64,000 bases of DNA from Vitellaria paradoxa. Its lineage: Eukaryota; Streptophyta; Magnoliopsida; Ericales; Sapotaceae. Every line of letters starts with the position of its first letter. Position 1 is the first letter of the stretch. Shown in pieces: positions 1 to 12,400 of the stretch. Below the pieces are notes generated by a model. That model was not told the origin of the DNA, did not search any database, and saw nothing but the letters and a program-made list of their open reading frames with translations. The translations under genes and the position numbers were made by a program. The stretch spans positions 16,105,894-16,169,893 of the forward strand of contig CM034240.1 in the NCBI GenBank assembly GCA_019916065.1, written 5' to 3'.

Positions 1-489
1 TTTGGACAACCTTGTTCTTGTTGGGTGCCCCCTTTTGGGAAATAGGTTGGATAAAAATTATCTTTAGACCATATTCACCACATTCGTCAATTTATATGGC
101 ACTCCAGCATTACAATCCCTTTTCTCCGATGTGAATGGAGATTATGGTTTTCATTTTTGCAACTGTATATCTAATTCCTGTATTCAGCTGGTTAGTGCTG
201 TGCTACACCGTACAAGTGTTGTCACTGATACTCCCCTGTTACTGACTCAGATGTTTTCATTTATTATTGTTATTATTTTCCTTTTCTTTTTTTTTTTTGA
301 AAAGATATTAGTTTTCCTTTTCTTTTCTTACTATGTTTGTTTTTTTTTTTTTGTCATGACATGGTTGCTTGTTTTGTATTCAGACAGTATGACATGCCCA
401 ATTAAGTCAGATTTTAGAACAAAAGTACATTGAGACTTCCTAATCCTTTTTCATACTATTTTGTTTTATGTGTTATTGCTTTTTTGCAG
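1..489 (+). other. Intron of the UBP12-like gene, left part
   Basis: No exon is recognisable here. The stretch is T-rich, as plant introns are, and ends in a polypyrimidine tract plus a gcag acceptor at 486-489, directly before the first recognisable exon. The next upstream coding block of the family (catalytic Cys box and the segment before the His box) is not found, so it must lie left of the window. Short open frames here are low-complexity Phe/Leu-rich translations and look spurious. Confidence 0.7.
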
Positions 490-3400
490 TGTTTTGGTTC
501 ACAGTGGTGGGGTGCATGGTGGACATTATTATGCTTATATCAGGCCGACTCTTTCTGACCAATGGTATCACTTATGTTTGTATTGTTATTGTTTCTTTCT
601 GATTGTTATATTTTCTATATTTTATTTGTTTAATTTATTTATTCTGTTTAAGGATGCTCTGCAATGCTTTAAAGCAAAGTGTAGAAATAAATAATGGGTC
701 AATTTCACCCCCACAGTGACATTATATTCTGCTATTCAAGCCTTTTTTTTTTCATTTTCTGTACTCATTAGCATCATTTAAGATTCTTCTTGTCACTCTA
801 TTAGCATTGTTTGGCAAGTACTTGTAATTCTTTTTTGAGGTTTTCCTTCAAATTAATGCTATAGAGCATCATCTTTTTGGTTGTTATCTTTAGGTTTAGT
901 ACTATTCATTCCAACTTGCTTGTTGGTAGGTTTAAATTTGATGATGAACGGGTAACTAAAGAAGATATTAAGAGGGCATTGGAGGAGCAGTATGGTGGTG
1001 AGGAAGAGGTAAAACTTTTTACAACTATGATATGAAAGTTTCATTGTCTATGTTATCCTAATCTTCATTTTAACTGCTGTCTTTTCTTCTTTCTGTTTCT
1101 GTGTAACAGTTACCGCAGACAAACCCTGGGTTCAACAATTCTCCATTTAAGTTTACAAAATACTCTAATGCATATATGCTTGTGTATATACGTGAAAGTG
1201 ACAAGGAGAAAATAATATGTAACGTGGATGAGAAGGACATAGCAGAACACCTTCGGGTAAGATATTTGAATTGTTCTTGTCAATTTGAATTCCAAAAATA
1301 ATTCTTCCAAACTAATTATTCTGCTGTATGGACTTCAAATTCCAGATAAGGTTGAAGAGAGAACAAGAAGAAAAGGAACAAAAGAGAAAGGAAAAAGCTG
1401 AAGCACATCTTTATACCATCATAAAGGTTACAACTTTCCAAACTCTCCCCTAAAGTTTTTGACTTCTGCATATATGTGAATCTTTGCCTTGTAAATTACT
1501 GTTTGTTAAAACAGTTATGCGATGATTCAGGTTGCTCGTGATGAGGACCTTCTTGAACAGATTGGAAGGGATATATATTTTGATCTAGTGGACCATGACA
1601 AAGTTCGTAGTTTTCGTATTCAGAAACAAATGACTTTCAACCTTTTCAAGGTATTCTCCACTATTTTATTATCATATGAATTTGGTTTGGCTTTGATTTG
1701 TAGGAGTCCCCTTTTTTGTGGGTATGGGTTTATTTTGTATCTGATCATGTAACTGCCTCTTGATATAGGTGAACTTAATAATTTTAAGGTTCATATCTAA
1801 AAAAAAAATGACAGTATTTTGTATGGTGGTGGGATTTGCTCCGTCTTTCTTATATTTATGAAAATAGAATACATTGGATTTGATTCTGTTAGTTTGCCTT
1901 CATACATTGGACAAGATATTAGACTAGTAACCTTTTGTGTGAATTGGCAATTGAAGCTCATACACATGTTTTTCATTTAGCTCATTAAGTTGACCATCTG
2001 GTGCCCATGGGCCTGTAAGTTAGTGTACTTTGAGGCAACACTTATCAACATGATATATTTCATGTGTGTGACTCGTTAGTTTCAAGTGTCTAAAGTGTGT
2101 TCATTCTAAAATGTCAAAAATAATTGGGTTCGTTTTATGAAAGTGTATGGTGAATGTCGGTATTTGACGTGCCACAGCATGGGTATGTTGCTTCCCATAA
2201 ATTTTTGTGCTTCTTTGGATAATACCCTTCATTATTGGCATCAGAACGATACTAACGATGTTATCAAACATTTAGTTTTGTAATTAAAGCCTATTTTGAC
2301 TCCAATGAAGGGATTTATTCCCTCTGGACGATCCTTCCAGCCCTAGCTTGAGGTAGGAAAGGAAGATTTGGTGGCCTATTGAGGGTGTAGTAGTGAAACA
2401 GGAGTATTTGGCTGATTCCAAACAACTACGACATCTTTGTTGAGTCGAATTTCTCACTCTTGTTAGGCAGTCCATCTTGTGAAAACTTTGGATAGAAAAT
2501 AAGGAAATCTACGCCATGGCCTTTTGCTATGATAAAATAGTCTGGTTTAAATAAATCTGCGAGTGTCTTGTTTTATGCATGTGCAAGCCAACACTTCTGA
2601 CTTGAGTTATAAATGAACCCATAGTTTTTCGTTGTTTCTAAGTATAAGTAGTGAATGATACTTTGTTTATGTCATATCTACCATATACCAGGCAAATCCT
2701 CTCAAGAGTGTTCTAATAATAAGTTTCTGTCCAGGAGGAAGTTGCCAAAGAGTTTGGTATCCCGGTGCAATTGCAACGCTTCTGGCTGTGGGCAAAGCGC
2801 CAAAACCACACTTACCGTCCAAATCGCCCATTGACACCCCAAGAGGAAGCACAATCTGTAAATACCTTTGACTCAGCATCTTTTCTTGTGTTAAGTTTCC
2901 ATCTGTATGCAATTTTTTGGGAATTATGATGGCTTCATTTGGGATGGAGTCCTTATGCTGTATTGACTTGAATCGCAGCTTGATTGGCCTTCACCAATTT
3001 TCATTGTGTATGTATACATTTTTGTTTGTCATTAGTGTAATGCAGATAGATTAGTAAAAACCCTTCTATTCAAGAAAAAACTTTGCATCGTAAACTCACT
3101 CAATATTTATTTTGTATTTCAAAACTAACTTTAGTACTTTCATCCACATCCAACAATAGTTACATTCTTAAACAGTAATAACGTCAAGTATTGAAATACA
3201 TGATTATGCATATATTTAATCGTGTAAATATCATCTGGATACCCATACCCAACTTATGGATGTAATTTAAGATGAGTTCTTGCATCCAACTTTTAAGGTT
3301 CGTAGATTTCCCACACGTTGGCACAAGTCATTCCCATTACATGTGCGCTGTTCCATGTTGCACATACCATTTACTTTAAATGGCTTTTTAAATAACGATT

Positions 3401-6400
3401 TTTGTGTAACTAACTGAAAATTGGAAAGGATGGTTTTCCACTTTTTTATGCTTCCTTTATTTTTTGCATTTCAAATTTGTTGGAATTATACAGAAATTAT
3501 GATTTTAGGTTATGTTCAACTTTTGTTTATGTTTTTGGTAATTAATTATGTAACACCTAAAAAAAATATGATGCACTTATTTCTTTTGAGCCACATAGAT
3601 ACTGTTGACGTGTTCAACATGTCTATAGCCTTGGTAAAAAGTATTGGTTAATTTTTTTGAAATTTCATTGCCATGGGGATTACTGGGGACAAATCGTTGC
3701 ACTTGGTTTTTTTGTGGGTTGCTTGTTGCAATTGTTGGTCTTCAACAAGAAGTTCCTTGCAAGTGCAGGTCAGCTGCTCATGTTGACTTCATCCCTGCCC
3801 TTTTGAAGACACCACCCGAACTTATGAAAAAAGTGACACCTAAACTATCACGTACTACTTGAGGCAACTTGTCTTACATGGTGGTAGCATTTAGTTAGTT
3901 ATGTATCAAGCTATGAATTTGCAGTAGGAACCAGGGTTGTAATTAGGTACTGGTTGCTGCTTGGAACCAGCAGATGCCATGATCGGGTAATTTAAAGTTG
4001 TTGGCAGTTTTCAGAAATCTGCTAGTCGAGGAAATGGAGAAGAGTATCTAATGTTATGTGTGGGGATATTGACGTAAAAGAGTATCCAATGTTATGAAGG
4101 GGATTGTTGAAGTACAAGAATGAGTTATAATTAAATATGAGACACAACATAGAAGCATGTCCCTAGAAGGTGAAGTGCCCTTTCTTTATGATAACAAGAC
4201 ATGGAAATTGTAGATATGTGCTATTCATTGCACTGGTGCTTAGTGAATACCATACCTGGATTATCAGGATTATAATAAAACTTGGCGCATGAGTCATATT
4301 TGTAGTCAGCTTATTAGTGGTTCTCCTACCATCCATCTGGAACAGACAACAGCAACTTAAGTTCCACATTTTTTGAGAGTGGCATGATGAAGATGGTCTT
4401 TTAGTAAAGTAAAGCACAAGTGCTTTGCTCGAGAATATTGGAATGTTCATATTGCCTCACAAAATGTGTTATGGAGAGCTAAATAAGTTCTGAACGCCTC
4501 TTCTTGGTTTGGCTAGTAATAATGTGATGCTCCAATAATGTTGACCTTTCAGAGCCTTGAATCTATGTCTTATGTGCTAGAGAATAGTGAGACCTCCACT
4601 TATTTCTTCAATCTGTTGTGCAGTTCTTTTGCACTTTAGCAAAGATTGTTTTCCTTTGTTATGATAGTGCTCAGAATAATAGTTCTTTGCTTGCCATTTA
4701 TTTTAGGGTCTTTTGGTGGGTGAGGGAGTGAAGTTTTTTTGGTAGCCGTAGATTGGCTATAACTGGGTTCTGTGAACCTCTTTAAGGAACAACAACATTA
4801 TAAGGCATATATTCCTCTGAAAGGTTCTTTATGTAGAGTTCACTTGCTATCATCCTTGGGGGCCATACATTCCTTAGGTTGCATGTCACCACTATGAGTG
4901 ATTATTCTGTTGCTCCATCTTGCTTAATAGAGAATTTTTTATGTGCTTTTTGGAGGCCGGAGATTGTGGGAATAATCGAACTTCTATCTCCATCGGTTGG
5001 ACTTTTGGAAATTCCGAATTGGAGGCTTTTCAGGAGATGCATCTGGAACATGATTCTTGATTTCTCCAAGCTGTTTTGCGTTGGGCTTGCAATCAAGAGT
5101 CAACACTAAGATAATAGCTTTCTTGGAAGGTTTTGATTAGGGATTTGTCACTGTGTGATGGGCAATATAAATGTAAATTAGAGTCTCAAGGTCTGCCAAT
5201 TGACCAAGCGGTTGGTTTGGCTCACCTGGGAGCTTCCATATGGCTTCAAGTTAGGGCCTCTTTACCTTTGTTAAGCACTTCTGGAGGGTCTACATTGGAG
5301 GTATCTATTCATTAGAGATCTACTCGTCCAGTTGTTTATTTTATTTTTGTTTGGAAGCATATTGGTAGGCCTTAGCTTTCACAGCTAGAAGAATTTTCTC
5401 ATCTTTCCCCATTTGTTCTTTTATCTCCCCATTAAGTCTGTTGTTCTCTTTTGTTACATATTTTTCAGGTTGACTTTTATTCTATGTGAGAAAGCTCGTC
5501 AGTGAAGTTAAGTGAGAAGGACAAGGAAAAATTAATTTAGATCACTATGTTCACCTGTGTGCCAACACTTTTTAGTTCAGGCTCGACTCCCTTTTTGCTG
5601 GAGATATAGGACTTAGCAGAGGGTCTGGTAACTGGTTTCAGCATGTGGAGTGAGGCATGCTGTAATCATGCACGTATGTCATGTTTTCTTGGATCCCTTA
5701 GTCTTTTGCCTTTGGCAGGATAGTAAGCTGACATGCTGGAGAGTTTTGCCTCCTGGCACAACAGGTTGGTGCCTTGCCAGGAAAAAAGTCACTAATCACA
5801 TCCTTTCTTCCACTGAACAGTGATGTTTATCAGTGGAAGCTGTCTCACTAGTGTTTGATTGTCTCCCTCTGTCTGGTTCATGTGCTTATTATAGTTAACA
5901 ATTTGTTTCCCTCAATTTTGTGGTCTTTTTCCTTTTCTTTTTTAAAGTTTTCTTCCCTCTTCATCCTAAGTTGGCTTGACTCAGAGAGCATGGTGTTTTG
6001 TTATTTGGGGTTTGCTGTCAGGTGGCATATGCAGAAGGAGTTTTTTTCAACTTTGATGGATTGGTTGTCAGATCTGGAGGGTACTGGGGGCTATTCTGTT
6101 AAAATTAACTAGTAAATAGTCTTCCATGGAGTGATGGCTCAAATTTCAGGGCTACGAAATTTGGTAATGTGCATATAGTTTGCTTTTGTTTGTAGGCTTT
6201 AATGGAGGCGGCCACTTGTAGGTACACAATACAGAAAAAATGCATCCAATGTTTGTAAGAATTTTTTTTTTGGCAACTTCAAATGTCATGCTTGTTTTTG
6301 CCATATGCCCCACTAGTCTGCCTATGAATCTGATAAAACTAGCCATCCAGGGAGTGTTTGCTCAGGTGTGTTACCTGTTTCCCCGCTTTCTCAGTGGCTG

Positions 6401-9400
6401 GATGAGTCTGTGGTTTACATACTGGCAAGTTTGCAAGTTCATCTGTATATTTATAAGTGGGAAAATTAGCTTCCTTTACTCGGCCACTTGGAAATTGGTG
6501 TTCTATTGAGTTGTTCAAGCCTCCAAAAAATGATCCTTTTTTTTTTTTGGTTGGTAAGTGGTCATGAATAATCCAAAATTTCTAATTCAAGTAAGCTCCT
6601 TAAGGAAACAAGTAAAGATGCACTTGTGTCTCTCTAATCGATGATGACATGGATCACAGTTGATGCTTGATATTTCTTGTGTCTTCTCTTTGGCATGTTA
6701 TGGTGTTGTCTTTCATGCTTTCTGTTAAAAAGTTTATGGCATGAAGTGAGCTTGACTAAACTAGTGTGCTTTTGTTATCCTTTCCATTGCATTGTAGGTT
6801 GGACAATTGAGAGAGGTATCCAATAAGGCGAACAATGCAGAGCTAAAATTGTTTTTGGAAGTGGAACTTGGACAGGTATCGTCTATTTAATTTGATTTCT
6901 TCTTTTCAATCGTCTGTTTGATCAAGTTAATTTTAATAAAGTTTGTTTTGGCTGCATCATATTAGTTATGTGATATAAACATGGAGCTCTACATGAACTT
7001 AATTTGCACAACTATGCAGGATTTACGCCCAGTGTCTCTACCTTTGAAGAGTAAAGAGGAAATTCTTCTTTTCTTCAAACTTTATGACCCTCTAAAAGAG
7101 GAGCTCCGGTACTTAATTTCCCTTTCCTTGGGTTGGAGTTGCATGTAATTACTAAGGCCTTCTCTTCCTTTTCAGTTGGTTACTTAGGCTGTTTTCCTAT
7201 GTTGTCAGCTATGTTGGTCGGCTGTTTGTGAAGGCAAATGGAAAACCAACAGAAATATTGAATAAGCTAAATGAGTTGGCTGGATTTGCTCCTGGTGAAG
7301 AAATTGAACTCTTTGAGGTCAGCTGTGTTCTTTTTGATGGGTTGACTACAATTTTGTTCTTAGTTTGCCCTGGCCTTATAGTTTGGTAAATTCAGGAAGT
7401 CATCTTACCTGTCTTTTTTAATGTTCAGGAAATAAAATTTGAACCTAATGTCATGTGTGAACACATTGACAAGAAGCTTACTTTTCGTGCTAGTCAGGTA
7501 TAAACATGATCAGTTGCAAGCTGTTTGCTTGTACATTGGTTTGTATAGCCATTTTGTTGTTTTCCTCCTTTATTTGTTAGATATATATATTAACTATGTT
7601 TTGTTGAAAGGTAATATTTACTTATCTCTCCTCTCCTGCAGCTTGAAGATGGTGACATCATTTGCTTTCAGAAATCCCTTCAAGCTGAAAGCAGTGAACA
7701 ATGCCGCTATCTTGATGTTCCATCATTTCTGGAGTATGTGCGTAATCGTCAGGTATTCCATGAGCCTTTGCAATATGGAATCAATATCTTTTAGAAATTT
7801 TAAGTGATACGATGTTTAATTTCAGCGTTTGGTTTCTATGTTTCCATGGATTGTCGGTCATCTTTGAGTACAGTACCACCCTGGTCCCTTGTATGTAGGA
7901 ATATCCAATTTGCAATTTCACATATGTTTAAAATGTTGACCTCCAAGAAATGGACATGGATGTCTCTATTTGAACATAAATCAGCAAAAACTTTGGCACT
8001 TAAATATGCTATGTAGCAGTCATCTATGTTTAATTTTTTTTTTTTTTTGGGTTTTCTGTGGATGTATTTAAGTACAGCTTTTTTTATTTGTTCTAATTTT
8101 CATTCTCTATTTGAGCATAAATCAGCAAAAACTTTGGCACTTAAATATGCTTTGTAGCAGTCGTCTATGTTTAGATTTTTTTTTTTTTTTGGGTTTTCTG
8201 TGGATGTACTTAAGTACAGCTTTTTTTTATTTGTTCTAATTTTCATTGTTCTTGTTGTTTTTATTTTTGGTTTGGATAGGGGTGGGTTTACGGTGGTGGT
8301 CAGTCAATCTTGACCAAAGCTAAAAGAAGACGATAGCGTGTGACCAAAATTTATTTCCTATGTAATGGTTTATATCAATTGTTTTTAATTATTTTTAACG
8401 TTTTTGTTAAGTTCAATGAAACCATTTATTTTCATTGAATGCAACTAGCATGTCTGCAACTGGAGGTAAATCATAAAGGTTGTGAGGGTAAAGATAAGGA
8501 TAAATTTTCTGATTGGAAATTTGGCAAGCATGGTTCTCTCAACCCTGTTGTTGCAATTGCTTTCGACATATATATGCATCATACATGCTTATATGCATAT
8601 TGACCTCAAAATGTAAAGCTGTTATTACAATCACATTTGACATAAATATGATACTTGCTTATATGCATATTAAACTCAAAATGTAAAAGTAATTACCTAA
8701 GAAAACTAAAACCTGCACCCATGGATTGTGGTTCTGTTGGTGGTTTTTGGTGATCAGTGGTCATGGTGGTGAGTGGGTCTTCATATTTGAAATAGAGGTA
8801 TAAAGGTAGATGGTTTTTGGAGGATGTGGATCCCTTTTTCTCTTTTGGAGAAGGTGGTAGTTGGTGATGTCAGGCTTTGGTGATAAGTCGTTGTGTGTGT
8901 GTGTGTGTGCGTGCGTGCGCGCGCATTTTTTTTTTTGGGGCGGGGATTGTGGAATTGATTGAAGTGGGAGAGTTTGGTCAAATCTGTAGTTTATGGCCGG
9001 GGTTGGTTTGCAATGCTCAATTTGTGCTGGTTGGCAATCATTGGTGCAGATGGTTCATTTTATTTGAAATAAAGAAATGAATCTTGTTGGTTTTTGGTGA
9101 TAGACAAGGTGGCATGGGTTGGGGCTATGGTAGTCAGCAATGGTAGGTAACAATCTTTGGTGATGGTCGTGGGTCAGTTATAAAGGAATTGGAGAGATTG
9201 CAAAGAAATTTTTTTTGGGGAAGGAGTGAAGGAGTATTCAAACACAACTTAGTGGACTGGAGAGTGGTTTGTAAGCCTATACAATCGGGTGGAGCTGGAA
9301 TCAGACAGCTGAAGCTGCATAATGAAGCACTTATGGGGAAGTGGCTTTGGAGCTTTGCACAAGAGGAATCTAGTCTTTGGAGAAGATTGATAGTGACTAA

Positions 9401-12400
9401 ATATAGAATGGAAAAAGGTGGATGGAAATCAGCCGAGGGCCTCTCCTATCTTGGTGCTAGTCCATGGAGATGTATAAGAAGGAATTGGCTCACATTTGTT
9501 AGCTGTCTATCTTGGAAGGTGGGAAGGGGGGATAGGATCCTGTTTTGGGAATGTTTTGGGAACACAATTGGCTGATTGGTGAATGCCTTTCAGAAGTTTT
9601 TCCCAATATCTATTCCATTGCTATGGATAGGAATGCCTTAGTTTCAGATTGTAGTACTGGTTTTGGTATAAGCAGAGCTTCGCACATTCAGCTGCAAACG
9701 AGTTTAAACGACTGGGAATTGGACAGCTTCAGGACACTGATGGAATTACTCTATTCTATACCAACGGAGGACACAACGGACGCACTAATTTGGAAACCAT
9801 CTACGCACAAAGAGTTCACAGTCAAATCTTTCTATCTGTTCTTGCAGTGTGAAAAGAAGGAAGTCTTTCCTTGGAGGAAATTATGGCAAGCCCCTGTCCC
9901 TACAAGGGTCATTTTCTTCTCTTGGTACACTATGAGAGGGAGGCTTTTGACTATGGATAACCTAAAGCGTAGGGGTTGCTCTATAGTTAATAGATGCCCA
10001 TTATGTCTCAGTCAAGAGGAATCCATTGATCATATGTTCATCCATTATTGTTGGACTACTAAGATTTGGAACCTAATTCTTTCATGCTTTGGTGTTCAAA
10101 CATGCTTTCCCGCTACCTAAAAAAGCTTACTTTTAGCATGGTGGGGACAACCAATGGGAAGGAGGAAGAGGAAGACTTGGAACTTGATCCCCGATTGTCT
10201 TTTTTGGTTGATTTGGAAGGAACGAAACAGGAGGATATTCGACAATGTAGAAAGGACTGTTTTGTACTTTAAAAGTTCATTTCTCTCTTGCTTGTTTAGT
10301 TGGGTAGAAGAAGGAAAAGAGATAGATCTAAGTTCTTTTCTTCTTTTTATAGCTAGCATGAAGTAAGGGAGGGAAAGATTGTAATCTGTTCTCTTACTTG
10401 GCATCCCTTCGATGCTATTTAATAATACCTACTTATCTTTTCAAAAAAAAAAAAAAAAAGAAACAATTTTTGGTGATGGTCAGGCTTGCGTGTGGGAGTT
10501 TATTTATTATTATTACTTTAATAATTGAAGGGTAGGAATATTGATTAAGGAGAGAGTTCAGTTAAATTTGAGAGGTTGGTGATGGTTATGACTGTTGTGG
10601 CGAGTGACACATGGTGGCGAGTGGATGTTTTTGTAAGAGAGATGATAGGAATCAAGATAGTTGGTTTACTAGGTCAAAATTTTGACTCATTTACATTTTT
10701 TTTTAAAATATTACAAGCTCTTGAAAATTGGGGGGTAAACCATTGATTTTTTTTTTCATTTGTTTATTATTATTATTGTTATTTTTAAACTCTAGCAGGG
10801 GAGATGTTATTTCAGAATGTTGAGGGTTTCTGTATTTATCAGAAACCTGGAGGGCTTTTTGCAATTTGGTTAGTCAGGTGTTTTTCAGAAACCTGAGGGT
10901 GTCTGTATTCATTTTGGCAGTTGGTTGGTTAGGCTCCAAAAATCTCAGCTTGGAGGAGTACTCTCTCTAGAGTCTTATTTATCCTGTAAAATGATGACTT
11001 TCATCTGGTTTCTTTTGTCTTGTTGTTTACCCGAGTTTAATTTAATCAGGAATTGTCTGCAATATTTGAAACACTCATCAGCCCCTAGTTCCAAAAAGGA
11101 TAGACGAAAAGTAAGGGCCAGGGGGAGCTGTGGTGGGACAAGATGTGGAGGGGGCAGTGCACCTGCAGTACAATAGCCTCCCCCCTCCCAAAAGAAATTA
11201 GCACATTGATTAAGTTATGGAAAAACATCTTTGTTGTGCGATGACTATAAAACTTATATTTTCTTTTGCCTTTTTCCAATTATATGCACTGTTAGAAAGT
11301 TCTACATTAGCTGTCATTAAGTGTTTTGAGTGGTACAAGAGGCTTGGGATTGAATGCTACCTTCATCTGGGTTAGAGAGGTATTATGGGTAGGCGGAGGC
11401 TAACCAAACAGTTACATGAATGCTGAACTCATGTATGACACGATGCAAACATTCCAACTCAGATGTGAGATGCTTGGGGTAGGTGGAGGCTAAGCAAACA
11501 GTTGCATGGACGCAAGCATGTGTACGGCACGACACATACATTCCAACATGAAAATCTACACTTAAAAAAAAAAAAACTTGATGTGAGATGCTTGGGGTAC
11601 AACAACAAATTAATAAATATTTTTATATGTAACATATGTGCATGAACACATCAACTATTTATTCATTTTTGACGCCACTAAATTATATAGTCCATCAATG
11701 TTTGTTTTTGGGTAAGTTATAGTTCATCAATGTTGGGCCTATTGAAAGAGAAATGTTTTACTTCTAATCGGGCATGATGTTGTCCGTACAGTAAGATTTA
11801 TGATATATGGGATGCCTTTGAGGAAACATGTTGGAGACTGGAGTTTTGGCTTTTTCTTCCCTTTCCTTTTTGATGGGAACAACATTCATTAATGTAGTGG
11901 GAAGGAGTGTAATGTCACTGAAAGATTGGTTTCCTAAAAAAGTGGCCTAGTGCACAAGACTCCCACCTATATGGTAGCTAGGGAGGGGCAACTATGCAGT
12001 CTTACTTTCAGTTATTGGAGAAACTGTTTTTCAGTATTGAGCCCACGGCTTCCATATCACAAAGAAGTAATCTTATTGTTTCGCCAAAGCTTGCGCCTCT
12101 ATTGGTTTCCTATGACAAAGAGAATGCAATTTGAAAAGTGCCAACATCCCAAAAATTATATTGAGCATAATTTGGGAAGTTGTCTAGTCAAGTTCAATTA
12201 ATCTACGTTTATATTGCTTCGGTTCTAGCTTATTGTGTTGCTGGCTAGACTTTGTTGGTTGTTATGTTTTGGAGTCGAGGATAGTTTGGCATTTCTACTA
12301 ACTTGTAACAATTTTTTAAATTTCTTTCATAGTTGTTAAGCTAAATTTGTGTTGGGTGCACAAAAGAAAGAGTGAAAAATAGTTGAAATGCTAAAATCTT

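Noticed and set aside
131..433. 100-codon plus-strand open frame at the left end
   Set aside because: The translation is dominated by poly-T derived Phe/Leu runs and overlaps intron sequence. No family motif.
7439..7807. 122-codon plus-strand open frame
   Set aside because: It is a shifted frame across real exons 7429-7497 and 7642-7752 of the ubiquitin protease. The exon frame has the conserved protein.
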